Origin: Raphanus sativus
Lineage: Eukaryota > Streptophyta > Magnoliopsida > Brassicales > Brassicaceae
DNA length: 64,000 bases
Assembly: GCF_000801105.2 (NCBI RefSeq)
Contig: NC_079516.1
Location: 41,024,908 to 41,088,907, forward strand
Direction: 5' to 3'
Every line of letters begins with the position of its first letter. Position 1 is the first letter of the stretch. Position numbers and translations under genes: made by a program. Under the pieces are notes generated by a model that made no database searches, was not told the origin of the DNA, and worked only from the letters and a program-made list of their open reading frames with translations. Shown in pieces: positions 34,020 to 45,439 of the stretch.

Positions 34020-34640
34020 ATTCGGCTCTGAATCTTGATCCTCATTATCACCCACAAACTTAAGAGGTACTTAACGTTGAAAACATTTGCATTCTTGATG
34101 TGATCAAGTATCTCAACTCTATAGGTATTTGCATTGATGCACTCCAAGATGCTAACTAGACCAATCTTTCTTGAACGCAACTTGTTGAATTCAACACAAC
34201 CCACACCAAATCTATGGGTGTAAGAATCAACTCCTTGCGGCTTGCGGTGCAAATCAGCATGAGCTTTATACTTCTTGGCGGACTCGACAAGGTTATGAGA
34301 AACCATCTTGTGAACTTCCTGCAGTGAGGATACAAATTCCGAAGCCTTGTCAAGAAAACGGTTCTTATCTGGTAATGGAACTAAATTTAAAGGACAACGA
34401 GGAACCATCCCGTATACAATATCAAGGGGCTAAAACCTGAGATTTTATTGACTGCATGGTTCTAGGCAAATTCAGTCTAGCATAACTGTGATTCCCACTC
34501 TCAGATGTTATCACCAACAAGAGCTCGCAGCATGTTACCTAATGATTCACTATCTCTGTTTGGCCGTCAGATTGCAAATGATGTGCTCGTGTCCAAGGTA
34601 TTGTGCAACATCTTCTACAACGATCGCCAAAATCAATATT
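34020..34640 (-). pseudogene. Ty3/gypsy integrase C-terminal relic
   Basis: On the minus strand, frames broken by stops and shifts carry, in order, SDGQTEIVNRSLGNMLRALV-like sequence, SPLDIVYGMVPRCPLNL and ILECINANTYRVEILDHI. This order (SDGQTE.VNR, P..IVYG, then a YR..L tail) is characteristic of Ty3/gypsy integrase. No LTRs or RT were recognised nearby. It is a decayed fragment. Confidence 0.75.
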
Positions 34641-34721
34641 TCTTTCTATTTCTTTATTACAAATCTATTTGTTCTTATGAATCCTAATTTTTGTTATGGG
34701 GGAATAAGAATCTTATTATAA

Positions 34722-36300
34722 GATGGAGTAATTGTCTCTATTGCCCTTAGTTCAGAAATTTAAAGCCCATATCTCCCAGATTTTTTCTTTTAATTTTATA
34801 TGTCAAACGAAAAATCATAAAATTAAATTGGAAACGTCAATATTTTTTATTTGATTTATAGAATTTGATAAAAATATTTCAAAAATCGGAAAACTGTTTT
34901 TTGATATTTTCACGAAAATCATCAAAATATGATTAAAAACATTTTTGAAACATTTTTTTCTAAATTTGTAGAGTATAAAAGGTTAAATATTTGCCCATGA
35001 ATTCACTAATCCATATGGGGGTTAGGGTTTAGTTTTGATGAGAGAGAATGATTTTATTTGGGGTTTTTATATTTTGATTATTTTGGTGAAAGGTGTTAAG
35101 ATTAGTGAAGGGTATAAGTGATTTAATTTTTTTTGTAGGAGGGCGTTTGAGCCGATGACTCGAATAAGATGTCCAATCAGGTCAAACTTAATTAATCAAA
35201 ATTAATTTTAATATATAATGTACTAACCCCACAATCTAAGTTTAAAATGAATTAAACTTGAGTATCATGTTGTTCTCATATTAATTGTTATATGGTGTAG
35301 TTATTGACATTTTGTACTATAGAAAAAAGTTTCCTTGCAACACAAAGTACAATTTAATACGGCGGAAACCATCCCAAATATTGGAATATGTTAATAACTA
35401 AATCATGTTTATGTTAGCATATGCCATATATAGAAAATAAAATTTAATACGGTGGTAACATCATAATCGATTCAACTGTTTTTTAAATTTAGTTAATAGG
35501 TCATTCTATAATTTAATAAACTTAAATCCATTAACTGATTTTAAAATCAATTAATCTATCATATTAAATTTATTATAAATTGATTAACATAAACATATCT
35601 GGTCTGGTAGTAAGAAACACTAGCTATACAATGTTTATTAATGACTAGCAATTAAATTTTTGTCTCGAGGTTATCTTATCACTACGTATTGACCCATTAA
35701 TTTGTGTTAAAATCAATTAAACCTTATAGTTCTACAACATACTATATATTACGTATATGAGGCAACCTTAGTGCGTACGTTTTATTTTTTAAAACATTAT
35801 CAACTTTATATTATGCAATAGATTCACCTTACAAAAGGTTTGTCAACCTCCACAATAGAGTCTAACCAAGTAGGGACTATAGAGGTTTGACATAGAGGTT
35901 TATCAGCCTCCACAACCTATGGACATTATTTTCAAAAAAAAAGTCTCCCTAGCTTATCCTATCTGCTGCCATGTCCCACCTCTCTGCTAATACATCACCT
36001 CATATCCTGGACACCTACGCCATTGCTGTATATCATGAATGATCGGTTTTTATCTTAGGCCATACATTCTTCTCTTCTTCTCATTCGGACCAGTACCTGC
36101 GAATCAGATTCCAAGCACACCAATCTATATTGGAAGGCAGACATTGTTTCGAGAATCAGGTTATTTTACATTTTCTAAATGGTATGTTTTCAACAAAATT
36201 ACAAATTTAAAGACACAAACTGGTTTTAGGGGCCAAAAATACAATTGCAAAATAGTTATTTGCCAAGGAAAAGGATTTCAACATCGAAGATAAGTATATA
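34722..36300. other. AT-rich intergenic DNA, no gene recognised
   Basis: No supported gene or element boundaries. A weak frame at 36039-36293 has no family resemblance and lies at the presumed 3' side of the snoRNA transcript. TTTATCAGCCTCCACAA and a related CAACCTCCACAA near 35850-35910 are short direct repeats. Confidence 0.4.
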
Positions 36301-36346
36301 GAGAAAAGACCAGTAAGTTTTACATAAAAGAAAAGAATGTTGGTTG

Positions 36347-36440
36347 TCATGTGTCAGATTACAAAAGACTCAGCAACGGCTTTAAAAGCCTAAGCCAGGG
36401 ATAACTGTATTTTGATTTTTGTTTCTCATCATCCACATAC
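36347..36440 (-). ncRNA. Box C/D snoRNA with 25S rRNA antisense
   Basis: Minus strand: stem ATGTG, C box GATGATGA (36426-36433), then CAGTTATCCCTG (36396-36407), then D box CTGA (36354-36357) and closing stem CACAT. The 12-nt block is a perfect complement of CAGGGATAACTG, the conserved peptidyl-transferase-centre segment of 25S/28S rRNA. An internal CTGA lies at 36369. The exact D' box, and thus the methylated residue, is ambiguous. Confidence 0.7.
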
Positions 36441-36505
36441 AGCGACAATTCGTTTCACAAAAAAAAATCTTAAGCAAAAGGATAAAGGTTTCAAAAGAAA
36501 ACATA

Positions 36506-36590
36506 GAAAGCCTCAGACCGTCCTAGTCAATTTAGATGCTTTTCAACACTGAAATTTCAGCAACCATTCAATCTAATCATCATCGGCTTC
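36506..36590 (-). ncRNA. Box C/D snoRNA with 18S rRNA antisense
   Basis: Minus strand: terminal stem GAAGCC/GGCTTTC, C box GATGATGA (36577-36584), internal D'-like CTGA, then GACTAGGACGGT directly abutting D box CTGA (36513-36516). The 12-nt guide is a perfect complement of ACCGTCCTAGTC in 18S rRNA. By the D+5 rule the U in ACCGU would be 2'-O-methylated. Stem, both boxes and guide placement are textbook. Confidence 0.85.
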
Positions 36591-36935
36591 CCATAGTAAA
36601 CAGACATAAAAGACGAAATAAACACAGATAATATTAGAAAATCATCAGATCTTCCTATACAAGTGAATCATAATACTCAGATAATCTCCTGAGAATTCAA
36701 CAACTTGGCAAAGTGTTCCTCATTTGATCAAATCATACGAAATTATTAAAAATTCCAACTAATAACATATTGTTCCCCGACGTCCTAAGTAACATCATTG
36801 AAATTGACGAACAGGATAGCGAGGGAAACTAGATTCAATGTAGGCTAATACAATCACAACAATGCTTCACATATAAATAATTCAAAGCACGATTCTTTAA
36901 AAGAGATGTAAAAGCCACAACTACAAAAATTTAAA

Positions 36936-37017
36936 GAACTCAGTCCCTTAGATGTTCATAATGAATGCGATCATTACCGCTATCATTACAGGTCTGTAAA
37001 TTGACTCATCACTGTTC
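36936..37017 (-). ncRNA. Box C/D snoRNA with two adjacent 18S rRNA antisense elements
   Basis: Minus strand: stem GAAC/GTTC, C box GTGATGA (37006-37012), D box CTGA (36940-36943). GAACATCTAAGGG, one base before the D box, is a perfect 13-nt complement of 18S CCCTTAGATGTTC. A second element, ACAGACCTGT (36988-36997), complements 18S ACAGGTCTGT, which lies a few bases upstream in the same rRNA stretch. Two guides to neighbouring rRNA segments argue strongly for a real snoRNA. Confidence 0.85.
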
Positions 37018-37349
37018 TTTCAGACAAACAACAAACACAAAACAATACAGCAGAAATTAAGACACAACTTAAACAAGATATGTAGTCGCTCAAGTTACGC
37101 TCCCGAATCGGCATCAAACTAGAATTAACAGTAAGATGCTGTGAATAATTAGGGATGAATATAAAATAACGAGAGCAACACGATTAATATTGCTTCAAGG
37201 GAACGAATCATATGGGAACGGACAAATCCACATCGACTAGATGATGAAGCCAAAAAGTAGGAACCTAAACAAACAAGACGACTAAAACCAAAACCAAAAC
37301 TCTAGCTAATCGGCTGAAGAACTGCTTATTGAGATTGATGGCGTGTGTG

Positions 37350-37500
37350 TAATTGTTATATAGTGGTGCAGTCTCCGTAAGGTGTTTGAAGCCCTAACGA
37401 TTAGGGTTTTCAGTGTAGCAGTCTAAATGACGAAAGTAACCTTGGACTGTAATTGTAGGATTACGATTCTCTTTTATGGAACGACCCATTATTATGGGCT
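37350..37500 (-). promoter_or_regulatory. snoRNA-operon promoter: telo-box, TATA box, site II element
   Basis: Reading the minus strand, there is a site II element (TGGGCT on the plus strand, 37495-37500), a telo-box AAACCCTAA (37401-37409), then TATATAA (37356-37362) about 30 bp before the presumed start. Telo-box plus site II is the established signature of ribosomal-protein and snoRNA gene promoters in Arabidopsis. Confidence 0.7.
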
Positions 37501-37509
37501 TTGTCTCTA

Positions 37510-40240
37510 TGAAGTCCAATTCTGTATTGGTCTCGGCTTTTTAACTGTGGACTGTGTTCATTGAATTTTTGGTCCAGGACTAAACCTTTTTTTTGCACGA
37601 GAGGAACGTGTCAATTCATTATCTGACTGTCAATTTCTAAGTATAATAATATAAACGATTTTAATGGTGATGAAAATTAAAAATACGAAGTTTCCGTGTA
37701 AATATGTCCCTATTGAATGAAAGTGAAGAGCAAGTAGTTACTCATTGTCTAGTCATGATATACATCGAAACGTGATGTGTTTGCAGAAAAGTCCCATCTC
37801 GTTTTCTGCAGAGTCCGGAAGAAACGTGTAATAATTGGAGAAAATTTGCTAAAAAATAATATATATCTTTTTCCATCTGTAAACTTAAGAATATAATGAA
37901 TAAAATACAACTGAACATTTTGTTTCTTTAACTAAAATTGGATAAAAGTTTCATTAGGACTTGTATAAAACAAAAAGAAATGGATTTGAATGTGTGACAA
38001 ATTAGCAAGAGCTGAGGCATCAGAAACTTAGCCGTGTCGCTGCACGCTAGTGGATGAGGTGACAGTTGGATCTTCACCGATTAAAAGCTGACATTTAAAC
38101 TCAAGATGTAGATTACTTATTTTGACCAGAAATACAAAAGAAAATCAAAATCAAAAGATTCCATACTTGAAACGTAATGATCATTTGTCGATGTCATCTA
38201 GTATAATTCTGAACCAGATTTTGATGAGCGTTTTCAAACAGAAATAACTTTTTTTTGTTGACAAATGTATTAATCCGTTAGTTTGATCACTAATATATTT
38301 AGGTATGAACATTCAGTTTTGTGTTAAATTCCAAACTAACGTCATCTTCTATGTGTAAAGTTTGTGTATTAAACGGAAAATGTGAATTAAACGGAGATCC
38401 AAAATAATTTGTATATTTTATTAGCAAATGAATATTAGTTGGTATATTTTTTAAAAAATTAATTTTTACAATTTAAACATATGTTTAATTAAACACTAAT
38501 ATCATCGTCATTTCCGTTAAACATAGTTGACACTGTTTACAACGATATGTAAAATCTACGAATTTCAAAAGTTTATATATTTTATATGTAACAAAAATTA
38601 GTTCATGTATTAAACATATATTCAAAATAGTTCGTGTATTTTATAATTAGCAAATGGAAATTAGTCCATGGATTTTTTTCGTCAAAACTACAACATCTTT
38701 TGATATCTCAAATCTTAAGAAATAACTTAGATCTTGATCCGTACATCCGTGCTGATTTTTTCTTTCTATACTAATATATTTAAGTTTATATAACAAAATT
38801 TGACAATATTTTAGTGTTGTGTTTTTATAATGCCTATGTTTAAGTGACTTATAAATTATTACTATAAATTTTATATTTTTTTATTTTTTGTAACAAATTT
38901 TATTTTGAAAACATTATTATGTAACAATATTATTTTACATTTTTTTTAAATTTTAAATACGCATGGAAGTTAAATTAAATTGGACTTGCATAACAGATGA
39001 CTTTTTAGATAAAGAGAAATTAAAAACAAACTTAGCTATATACTTCAAAATTATTTTGTAGTAATGATCTTATTTGAGAAATTACTTGAAATACACTAAT
39101 TTGGATAAATTCTTTTTTATCATTTAATTTAAAATAGAAATGGATTTTTCTAACAAAATCTTTTTAAAATCTTTGAAAATGCATTTTAGAAAATTAATCA
39201 TTTAAAATTTCATCATCACTAAAATATAGTTAATAATATTTTATATGATTTCAAAAGAAATTTCTTTTATAAATCAAAATTAAATTGAATTTTAGTTTCT
39301 AATTATAGTTTATATAATTAAAATTTGAATCAAGTACATGTTGGAAGTAAATTTTAAAATGATTCTGAAAAGATTTTAAATATTTTGTAAGAATATTAGT
39401 AAAAATATTCATTTGTATTTCAAATAAAAAGATAAATATATAAAATCATGGCTATATGAATATTTTGTATTATAGTTTTGTTGAACTCTAGATGAAAAGA
39501 TAATGTTATAATGTTTCTTTTTAGTTAAAATCATGGTTATATTTTAGCTACAATTAAATAAAAATAATTATATATCACACATTAAAAATACAACAAAGCA
39601 TATATTTAGGAAAGAAATCAAGAAAATATTTCATTAACAATACATTTAATTAGTTGTTTAGGGAAAGAAAATTTCAAGGAATATTGAATAAGGAATATTT
39701 GCACCAAAATATCATCTATAAAGAATAACGAATAACAATACATTAAATTTGCGGGTTGGCGGGTATCCACGACTCATATTCGGCTGATTCGCATCCACCC
39801 GGCTTAAATTAGTCTCAACTTGCATCCGCATTCGCAAATAAATATTTTTAAATCGATAGATCCGTATCTGTCCCGCAGCGAGATCCGCGGGCTTTGATTA
39901 AAATTCGCAGCTCTAGATACCATCAGTTCTCTCCACTATTACAAGTACTGTTTGCGACCAGATTTTTCATCACGATTTGGTATTTTTCCGAACAGTTATT
40001 TTAGTCATGTCTCTATTAACTATTTAATCAAGGAATGGGTTTTTAAGCCTAGGAAGTCAAGGAAGTTGTGTTGGTCAATTAAATATGTACAACTTTTATA
40101 ACAAGCTCCACCAAATATAATGTATAACTTTTGATGGCGTTTTGTGAGGACTTTTAGGTGTTAGAAAGTATTTAATTAACTTTTGGTTAACCCATACGAC
40201 ACTGTAGGCTGTAATTTTTTGCGTTGGTTCTGCCTATTAC
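37510..40240. other. AT-rich intergenic DNA with TE-like patches
   Basis: No gene is supported. A CGGGTTGGCGGGTATCC patch (39750-39920) and repeated TTAGCAAATGRAWATTAGT motifs (38420, 38650) suggest old transposons without resolvable ends. Confidence 0.4.
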
Positions 40241-40247
40241 ATTTATA

Positions 40248-41510
40248 GCATGACTGGTTTCCCCGCTACCACCCGCAAACGCAGCTTTTGCGGTTCCTAG
40301 TGGTTGTTGGCGTTTCGAAACAATCATAGAAAATGCTACAAATCGTTTCAAACCGCTCCGAACCTCTTAAAATCAAAAGCTGGTTCCAGCTAGCGTTTGC
40401 GGTTGCAGGCGGTTGCGGGAGGATAATTTTTTTTCTTTAAAATCAAAATCAATAAAAATAATACTAAAAATATCCAATAAAATTTTTTAATTGAAATAAT
40501 AGAAATTGTAAAATGTATACATATATATTTTAATTTATATTATAAAAATTTCAAACCAAAATATTTTCTATAAATTTTTAAAATTTAATAATATGATTTT
40601 ATAAATATAAATTTTATATTTATTATATTTTTATAATTTTTAATATTTTTATAATTATATAAAATGTAAATATTGTTAATTTATTATTTAACAGATGTTG
40701 CGTTTGGTAGTTTACCAGTCATAAAAGTCCCGCAAACGCAACAATTACTAACCGATGTACCAGTCGTACAAATCTCTAGAAAACGCTTGAAACCGCAACC
40801 ATCCGCACCCGTAAACTCTCGCAACCGCAAACGCAACCGCTGCGGTTAAACCAGTCAGGCCCTTAGTTATTAGCATACTTAGGAGTATTAGGGCCTGACT
40901 GGTGTAACCGCAGCGGTTGCGGTTGCGGTTGCGGGAGTTTGCGGGTGCGGGTGGTTGCGGTTTTTAAGCGTTTTCTAGAGATTTGTACGACTGGTACAGC
41001 TGTTAGAAATTGTTGCGTTTGCGGGACTCTTATGACTGGTAAACTACCAAACGCAACATCTGTTAAATAATAATTTAACAATATTTACATTTTATGTAAT
41101 TATAAAAATATTAAAAATCATAATAATATGATAAATATAAAATTTATATTTATAAAATCATATTATTCAATTTTAAAAATTTATAGAAAATATTTTAGTT
41201 TTGAATTTTTATAATATAAATTGAAATATAATATGAATATATTTTACAATTTCTATTATTTCAATTGAAAATTTTTATTGGATATTTTTAGTATTATTTT
41301 TATTTATTATGTTTTTAAAGAAAAAAAATTTACCCTCCCGCAACCGCCCGCAACCGCAAACGCTAGCTGGAACCAGCTTTTGATTTTAAGAGGTTCAGAG
41401 CGGTTTGAAGCGATTTGTAGCGTTTTCTGTGATTGTTTCGAAACGCCAACAACCGCTATGAACCGCAAAAGCTGCGTTTGCGGGTGGTAGCGGGAAAACC
41501 AGTCAGCACC
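40248..41510. repeat. 1.26-kb nested palindrome (two inverted MITE-like copies)
   Basis: The outer arms (40248-40430 and 41330-41510) are inverted copies rich in CCCGCAAACGCAGC and AACCGCAAACGC motifs. Inner arms (40695-40862 and 40890-41060) are again inverted, and the centre near 40876 is ~25 bp of unique sequence. Each half ends in GACTGGT/ACCAGTC, a terminus-like sequence. The most likely reading is two copies of a TIR element in head-to-head inversion, or one large foldback element. No coding. Confidence 0.85.
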
Positions 41511-42209
41511 TTAATCGGGCTGGATTGGTCCGTCTCACAAAAAAAATCGATTTATTTCAAAAATCGGCAAAGCTTTTGGAGATAATTAACTATAATGTTA
41601 TATATCTGACATTCTCACCATCTTAAAACATCTAATTTTTCATAAAAATCGATATCAACTTTGCATTTCCAATTATAAAATCAGCTTAAACTTTTCCTAT
41701 TTAACAAGAGTGCTTTTCATATGCTTTAAAATCATATTGTAAACAAACCATATCTAACAACAAAAAAAATTAACAAGATTTAAACAATCAAATGTAAATT
41801 GAAACTTACTATATGAGAAAACATATTGTGCTAAACGCAGTTAAACATTTCACATTTTCTATTTTGGAAAAAATATGTTTTACATGAAGAACAAGAATAC
41901 ACAGTTGTCAAACTTATAATGTGACTTACAATAATCCCCTTAGTATTAAAATGGAAGCAAAAAAAGAGAATAACCTTTAAAGAGTACTATATTTTCGAGT
42001 TTGCCATTTTGACGACGTGTCGGCACGAGGTTCCTTCTCAGACCCTTTATGAAAGAAGGTTTACTCACTCTAGGATATTACGGCTATTGCCATTGGACAG
42101 ACATGCATATTTGTATGCAAATGATACATAGTTTCATGTCCGAACATGTATAAAAGGAAATAAGTCAATTTCGGGATTCGAGTATATGGTCCACATGATT
42201 TTTTCATTC

Positions 42210-42520
42210 CTTTCCACTTTCTATATTTTGAATCCATCTTTAATAAGATTTTGTAAATTTGTTTTGCATATGGAAATCGAATTATGACTCATATTAAATA
42301 GAGAGTGGAAAGAGCTTCTTTTTTTGGCAATTGAAATCGAATTATGACTCATATTAAATAGAGAGTGATCTTATTTCGATATCGAATTTTGATTATTTTC
42401 TTCCTTTCCACTTTCCATTTTTTGAAATGATCTTTACGAAGATCTTCCAATTTTGTTTTGCATATGGAAACTAAACCAAGTCTAATATTAAATAGTGAGT
42501 GAATTAGAAACTAATTAGAT
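42210..42520. repeat. Direct repeats of an ~85-190 bp unit
   Basis: Segments with CCTTTCCACTTTC, TTTTGTTTTGCATATGGAAA and ATATTAAATAG..GAGTG recur around 42213, 42290 and 42405, partly identical (GAAATCGAATTATGACTCAT twice). They lie just before the RPA1-like relic. Confidence 0.65.
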
Positions 42521-42603
42521 TCGTTTTTCCATGATTTGCATACGAAATTAGTTACATTATTTTCACTTTCTATATATTTTGTTTTAAGATCAGTCATTAA
42601 GGA

Positions 42604-43270
42604 TTACGAGGTGTTACTCGGGTAATGGTGAACTTCACTGTGAGCCCGTCATGTGGATCATATCATGTATCCAAACATCCTTACAAGATTATGTTTCAAG
42701 CCACAACTAGAGTGAGGAACTCTGAAGATTTGCCACATAATTTGAGTGGTTTCAACCCTTTGAATTACAAAGACCTCATGTCTGGAAATCTAGACACAGA
42801 TTTTTTGGTCGGTAAGTATGCTTACGTTTCCATATTTTGTTTCTTATACAATTATTGTTTATCTTCTTCTAATATATATTTTTTATATTTCTATTAGATG
42901 TCATCGGTCAAATCGTGGAGGTTTCTCATATCGAAGTTGTTGCTGTCCATAGAAAAGATACCCCAAAGCTTTCTCTGCAACTTCGGAACCAAGAGTAATG
43001 CTAAATTTGGAAATTCATCTTCGTTCCTCAATAGTTTTGATTTTGGTTTTCAGAATCTTTTTCTATGAACCTAATGATTAGTTAAATTTGGAAATTTCAT
43101 CCTGTTTTGTAGTTTTATTAACTTCTACTGTTTCATTTTTTTAGGGATTATCGTATTCCAATAGTGTTATGGGGTAAATTTGCCCAGGATGTCAATGATT
43201 CTATCCAAATTTCGAGGTGACAATCCATTGATCTGTGTTATGAGGTTTGGGAAGATAAAAGTTTGGAAAG
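42604..43270 (+). pseudogene. RPA1-like (OB-fold, Helitron/DUF223-type) gene relic
   Basis: Three exon-like blocks with plausible splice sites. 42625-42811 gives VNFTVSPSCGSYHVSKHPYK and ends FLV before GTAAGT. 42899-42995 gives DVIGQIVEVSHIEV, then LSLQLRNQE. The third, from about 43146, gives DYRIPIVLWGKFAQDV and then hits a stop. This is the pattern of replication protein A 70-kDa DNA-binding domain B and of the many Brassicaceae DUF223 copies spread by Helitrons. It is truncated and contains a stop, so it is a relic. Confidence 0.6.
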
Positions 43271-43499
43271 GTATGTTTCTAATCACCCTAAAGTATTCTG
43301 CCTCTATATTATCTTTCTTAGATATAATATGTAGTACTCAGCTTGGTTTGAAGTTTAGTTTGAGGACAATTTGTCTGATACCAGGTTTCCTGTAATGAAG
43401 AAGAAGAAAGATTAAGTAGCATAAATCTAGACAAGCCCATCATTTTACTTAGCCAGTATTAGAAATGAAAATAAAGAATATGGGTTATTGCTTTCGACT

Positions 43500-43610
43500 C
43501 ATTTGAATGCCCAGGAGAGGGTCTATCCGTGGGCTGTACCTCCACCCGGGGGTTAGGCTTGTGTCATCATTGACCCGGGTTTAACCCTTTTTTTTTCAAA
43601 AAAAAAAAAC
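43500..43610 (-). repeat. GC-rich ~90-bp block with oligo(A)/oligo(T), SINE-like fragment
   Basis: GTGGGCTGTACCTCCACCCG and GACCCGGGTTTAACCC in otherwise AT-rich DNA end in an oligo-T run. It looks like a dispersed repeat tail. The family is not identified. Confidence 0.3.
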
Positions 43611-43896
43611 TTGGTATTATAAATTTCTTTTGATCGGCTTTACTGCAACGTTTATTTTATAAAGTATTGCTTAATATAAAAATTACTGTAGGAAGTAAAA
43701 AATACCAAGATGATCACATTAGTAACTTTAAAAATTGATAACAGTTCGTTAACGGGTTATGCAGTATAATTTCACATATAGCTTATATGGACTTATTGTT
43801 ATGAGTTATTTGTGGGCCGTTTAAATTTCACTTTCCTGAAAGGATTTTCTGATTCACATGAATCAAGGATGAACATAATCTGTTAACTTTGACCAA

Positions 43897-44843
43897 TCTA
43901 TTTTATTAAAACAGAAATATTTTGTTGGACCTAACTACTGTTTTGTAAGATTTTAAATTAAATACACTTTTTTACAAAGTTACATTCATATGCATTCATT
44001 AATAAGCCCTCCCTTATATTTTGATTGGTTTAGGAAATAACTGGTCAAAACGTTAGTTAAAAGATTTGAAATATATTCATGTACATAAGATTAGTAACTC
44101 CATCTTTTCATTATTAAATTGCTGCATAGTTGCATACGACTACTACAATTTTAAAAGTTTCCTCGGGTTGTACACAATGTATATAATGTACAAATATTTG
44201 TGTAGATTCTATTTGCCTGTATTTTACATAATGTCTAATTTTATTAAAATTGAATTTAATACAGAACCTTAAAAATACATATAAATTTTGAGAAGGTATA
44301 TTTTTAATATAATATAAAATATAAGAAAGTGCTCTGATATAAGTTTTCAATTATATAGTAGTCAATTATAAATATTCATCATAATTTTTTGTCAACCTAA
44401 ATGTTCATTCTATAAAAACCCAAAGTTTAACAAATGTTTGATTACTTATTTTATCTTAGTTTAGAGATATTAATAAAATTGAAAATTATGTGTATATGCA
44501 CGGGTCTGAATAATAATATTAACTAGACATATATAATAATATTATATAGATTAATTAGACACATACGTAAGGTATAAAAATCAATGAACCAACTAATATC
44601 CAATATTTTTTTAATAGAATCGATTTAACATTTGAAATTCATTTGAATAGATGCCATAATAATATTTTGTTAAAAAATCATTTTTGAACATCGGTTCATA
44701 TCACAAGTTCATCTCGGTTATCACCATGGTTAGTAAATTTTTCATCTCAAACTGATCAAACACAATTTTTAATTTAGAGATTCCTATTCAATATGCACTT
44801 ACAAAATAATAAAAACCCGTCCGACCGGACGGGCATGATCTAG
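43897..44843 (+). mobile_element. Non-autonomous Helitron (947 bp)
   Basis: The 5' end is TCTATTTTATTAAAACAGAA after an A. The 3' end is hairpin CCCGTCCGACCGGACGGG, then CATGAT and CTAG followed by T. The 5' end matches that of the Helitron at 60913 almost exactly, so they are one family. Open frames within (44066-44350) are on opposite strands and not genes. Confidence 0.82.
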
Positions 44844-45439
44844 TAAATCTTAAATGACAGCTATGCTATTTATCATTAGAATCTATAGTCAAGGTAATAT
44901 GAGACCACTATATATCAAATTTCAGAAATAATATATTTTCTAAAATCCGAGTAAATCAATCACAAGAAGATATATATTACAAGACCTAATTGATAAAGAA
45001 AATTAAATCTTCGAACTATATATGGTAATAAAATATATGACGGTTGTATGCTAATATGTAAATTTATGATCTTATTATATTAACTCTGATTAATATGGTA
45101 GGTCATTCATATTCTATTGATAAAAAGGTCACAGATATATAATGTTATTTCTACTATTTTCAACAGTTTATTTCTTTTCTATTAAACATTTTTATTTTAT
45201 CTTATCATTAAGTATTTCTTTGAATTAAGCTTTGTTCATCCGTCAAGTTACGTGAAGAAAGAGTCAATTGTTTTCTCAATTTTATTTTTTGCTCAATCAG
45301 TCGTTTAGTTATTATTATATTAAGGTGATTTCAAATTGACAAACTGATCGTACTATCACAAAAGCATCTCCTTAATATTCTACCTGCCTATTTTTTACAG
45401 CAAACTATATTATCATTACTTGATGAACGAAATATATTT

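Larger units (their letters stand above)
36300..37330 (-). ncRNA. Polycistronic box C/D snoRNA transcription unit
   Basis: Transcribed leftward from the promoter at 37356-37500. At least three box C/D snoRNAs are visible (37017-36936, 36590-36506, 36440-36347), each with C box, D box, a short terminal stem and 12-13 nt of rRNA antisense. The spaces between them are AT-rich and non-coding, as in other plant snoRNA operons, which Pol II transcribes and nucleases trim. Arabidopsis has annotated snoRNAs between the HSD and ASN1 genes (At3g47347/At3g47348, from memory), matching this position. More members may lie at 36660-36800 and 37060-37200, where C- and D-like boxes occur without clear stems. 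The transcript limits are inferred. Confidence 0.75.

Noticed and set aside
33767..34408. 213-codon minus-strand ORF as an intact gene
   Set aside because: Only its first half resembles gypsy integrase, in more than one frame; the rest runs into AT-rich non-coding repeat.
36039..36293. 84-codon ORF as a gene
   Set aside because: No homology, AT-rich composition, no conserved motif.
36660..36810. Fourth C/D snoRNA in the operon
   Set aside because: C-like (AATGATGT) and D (CTGAG) boxes exist but are ~120 nt apart with no closing stem; kept only as a possibility.
37236..37316. Plus-strand box C/D snoRNA (GATGATGA at 37240, CTGA at 37313)
   Set aside because: No terminal stem and no rRNA complement recognised, and it is opposite in direction to the operon.
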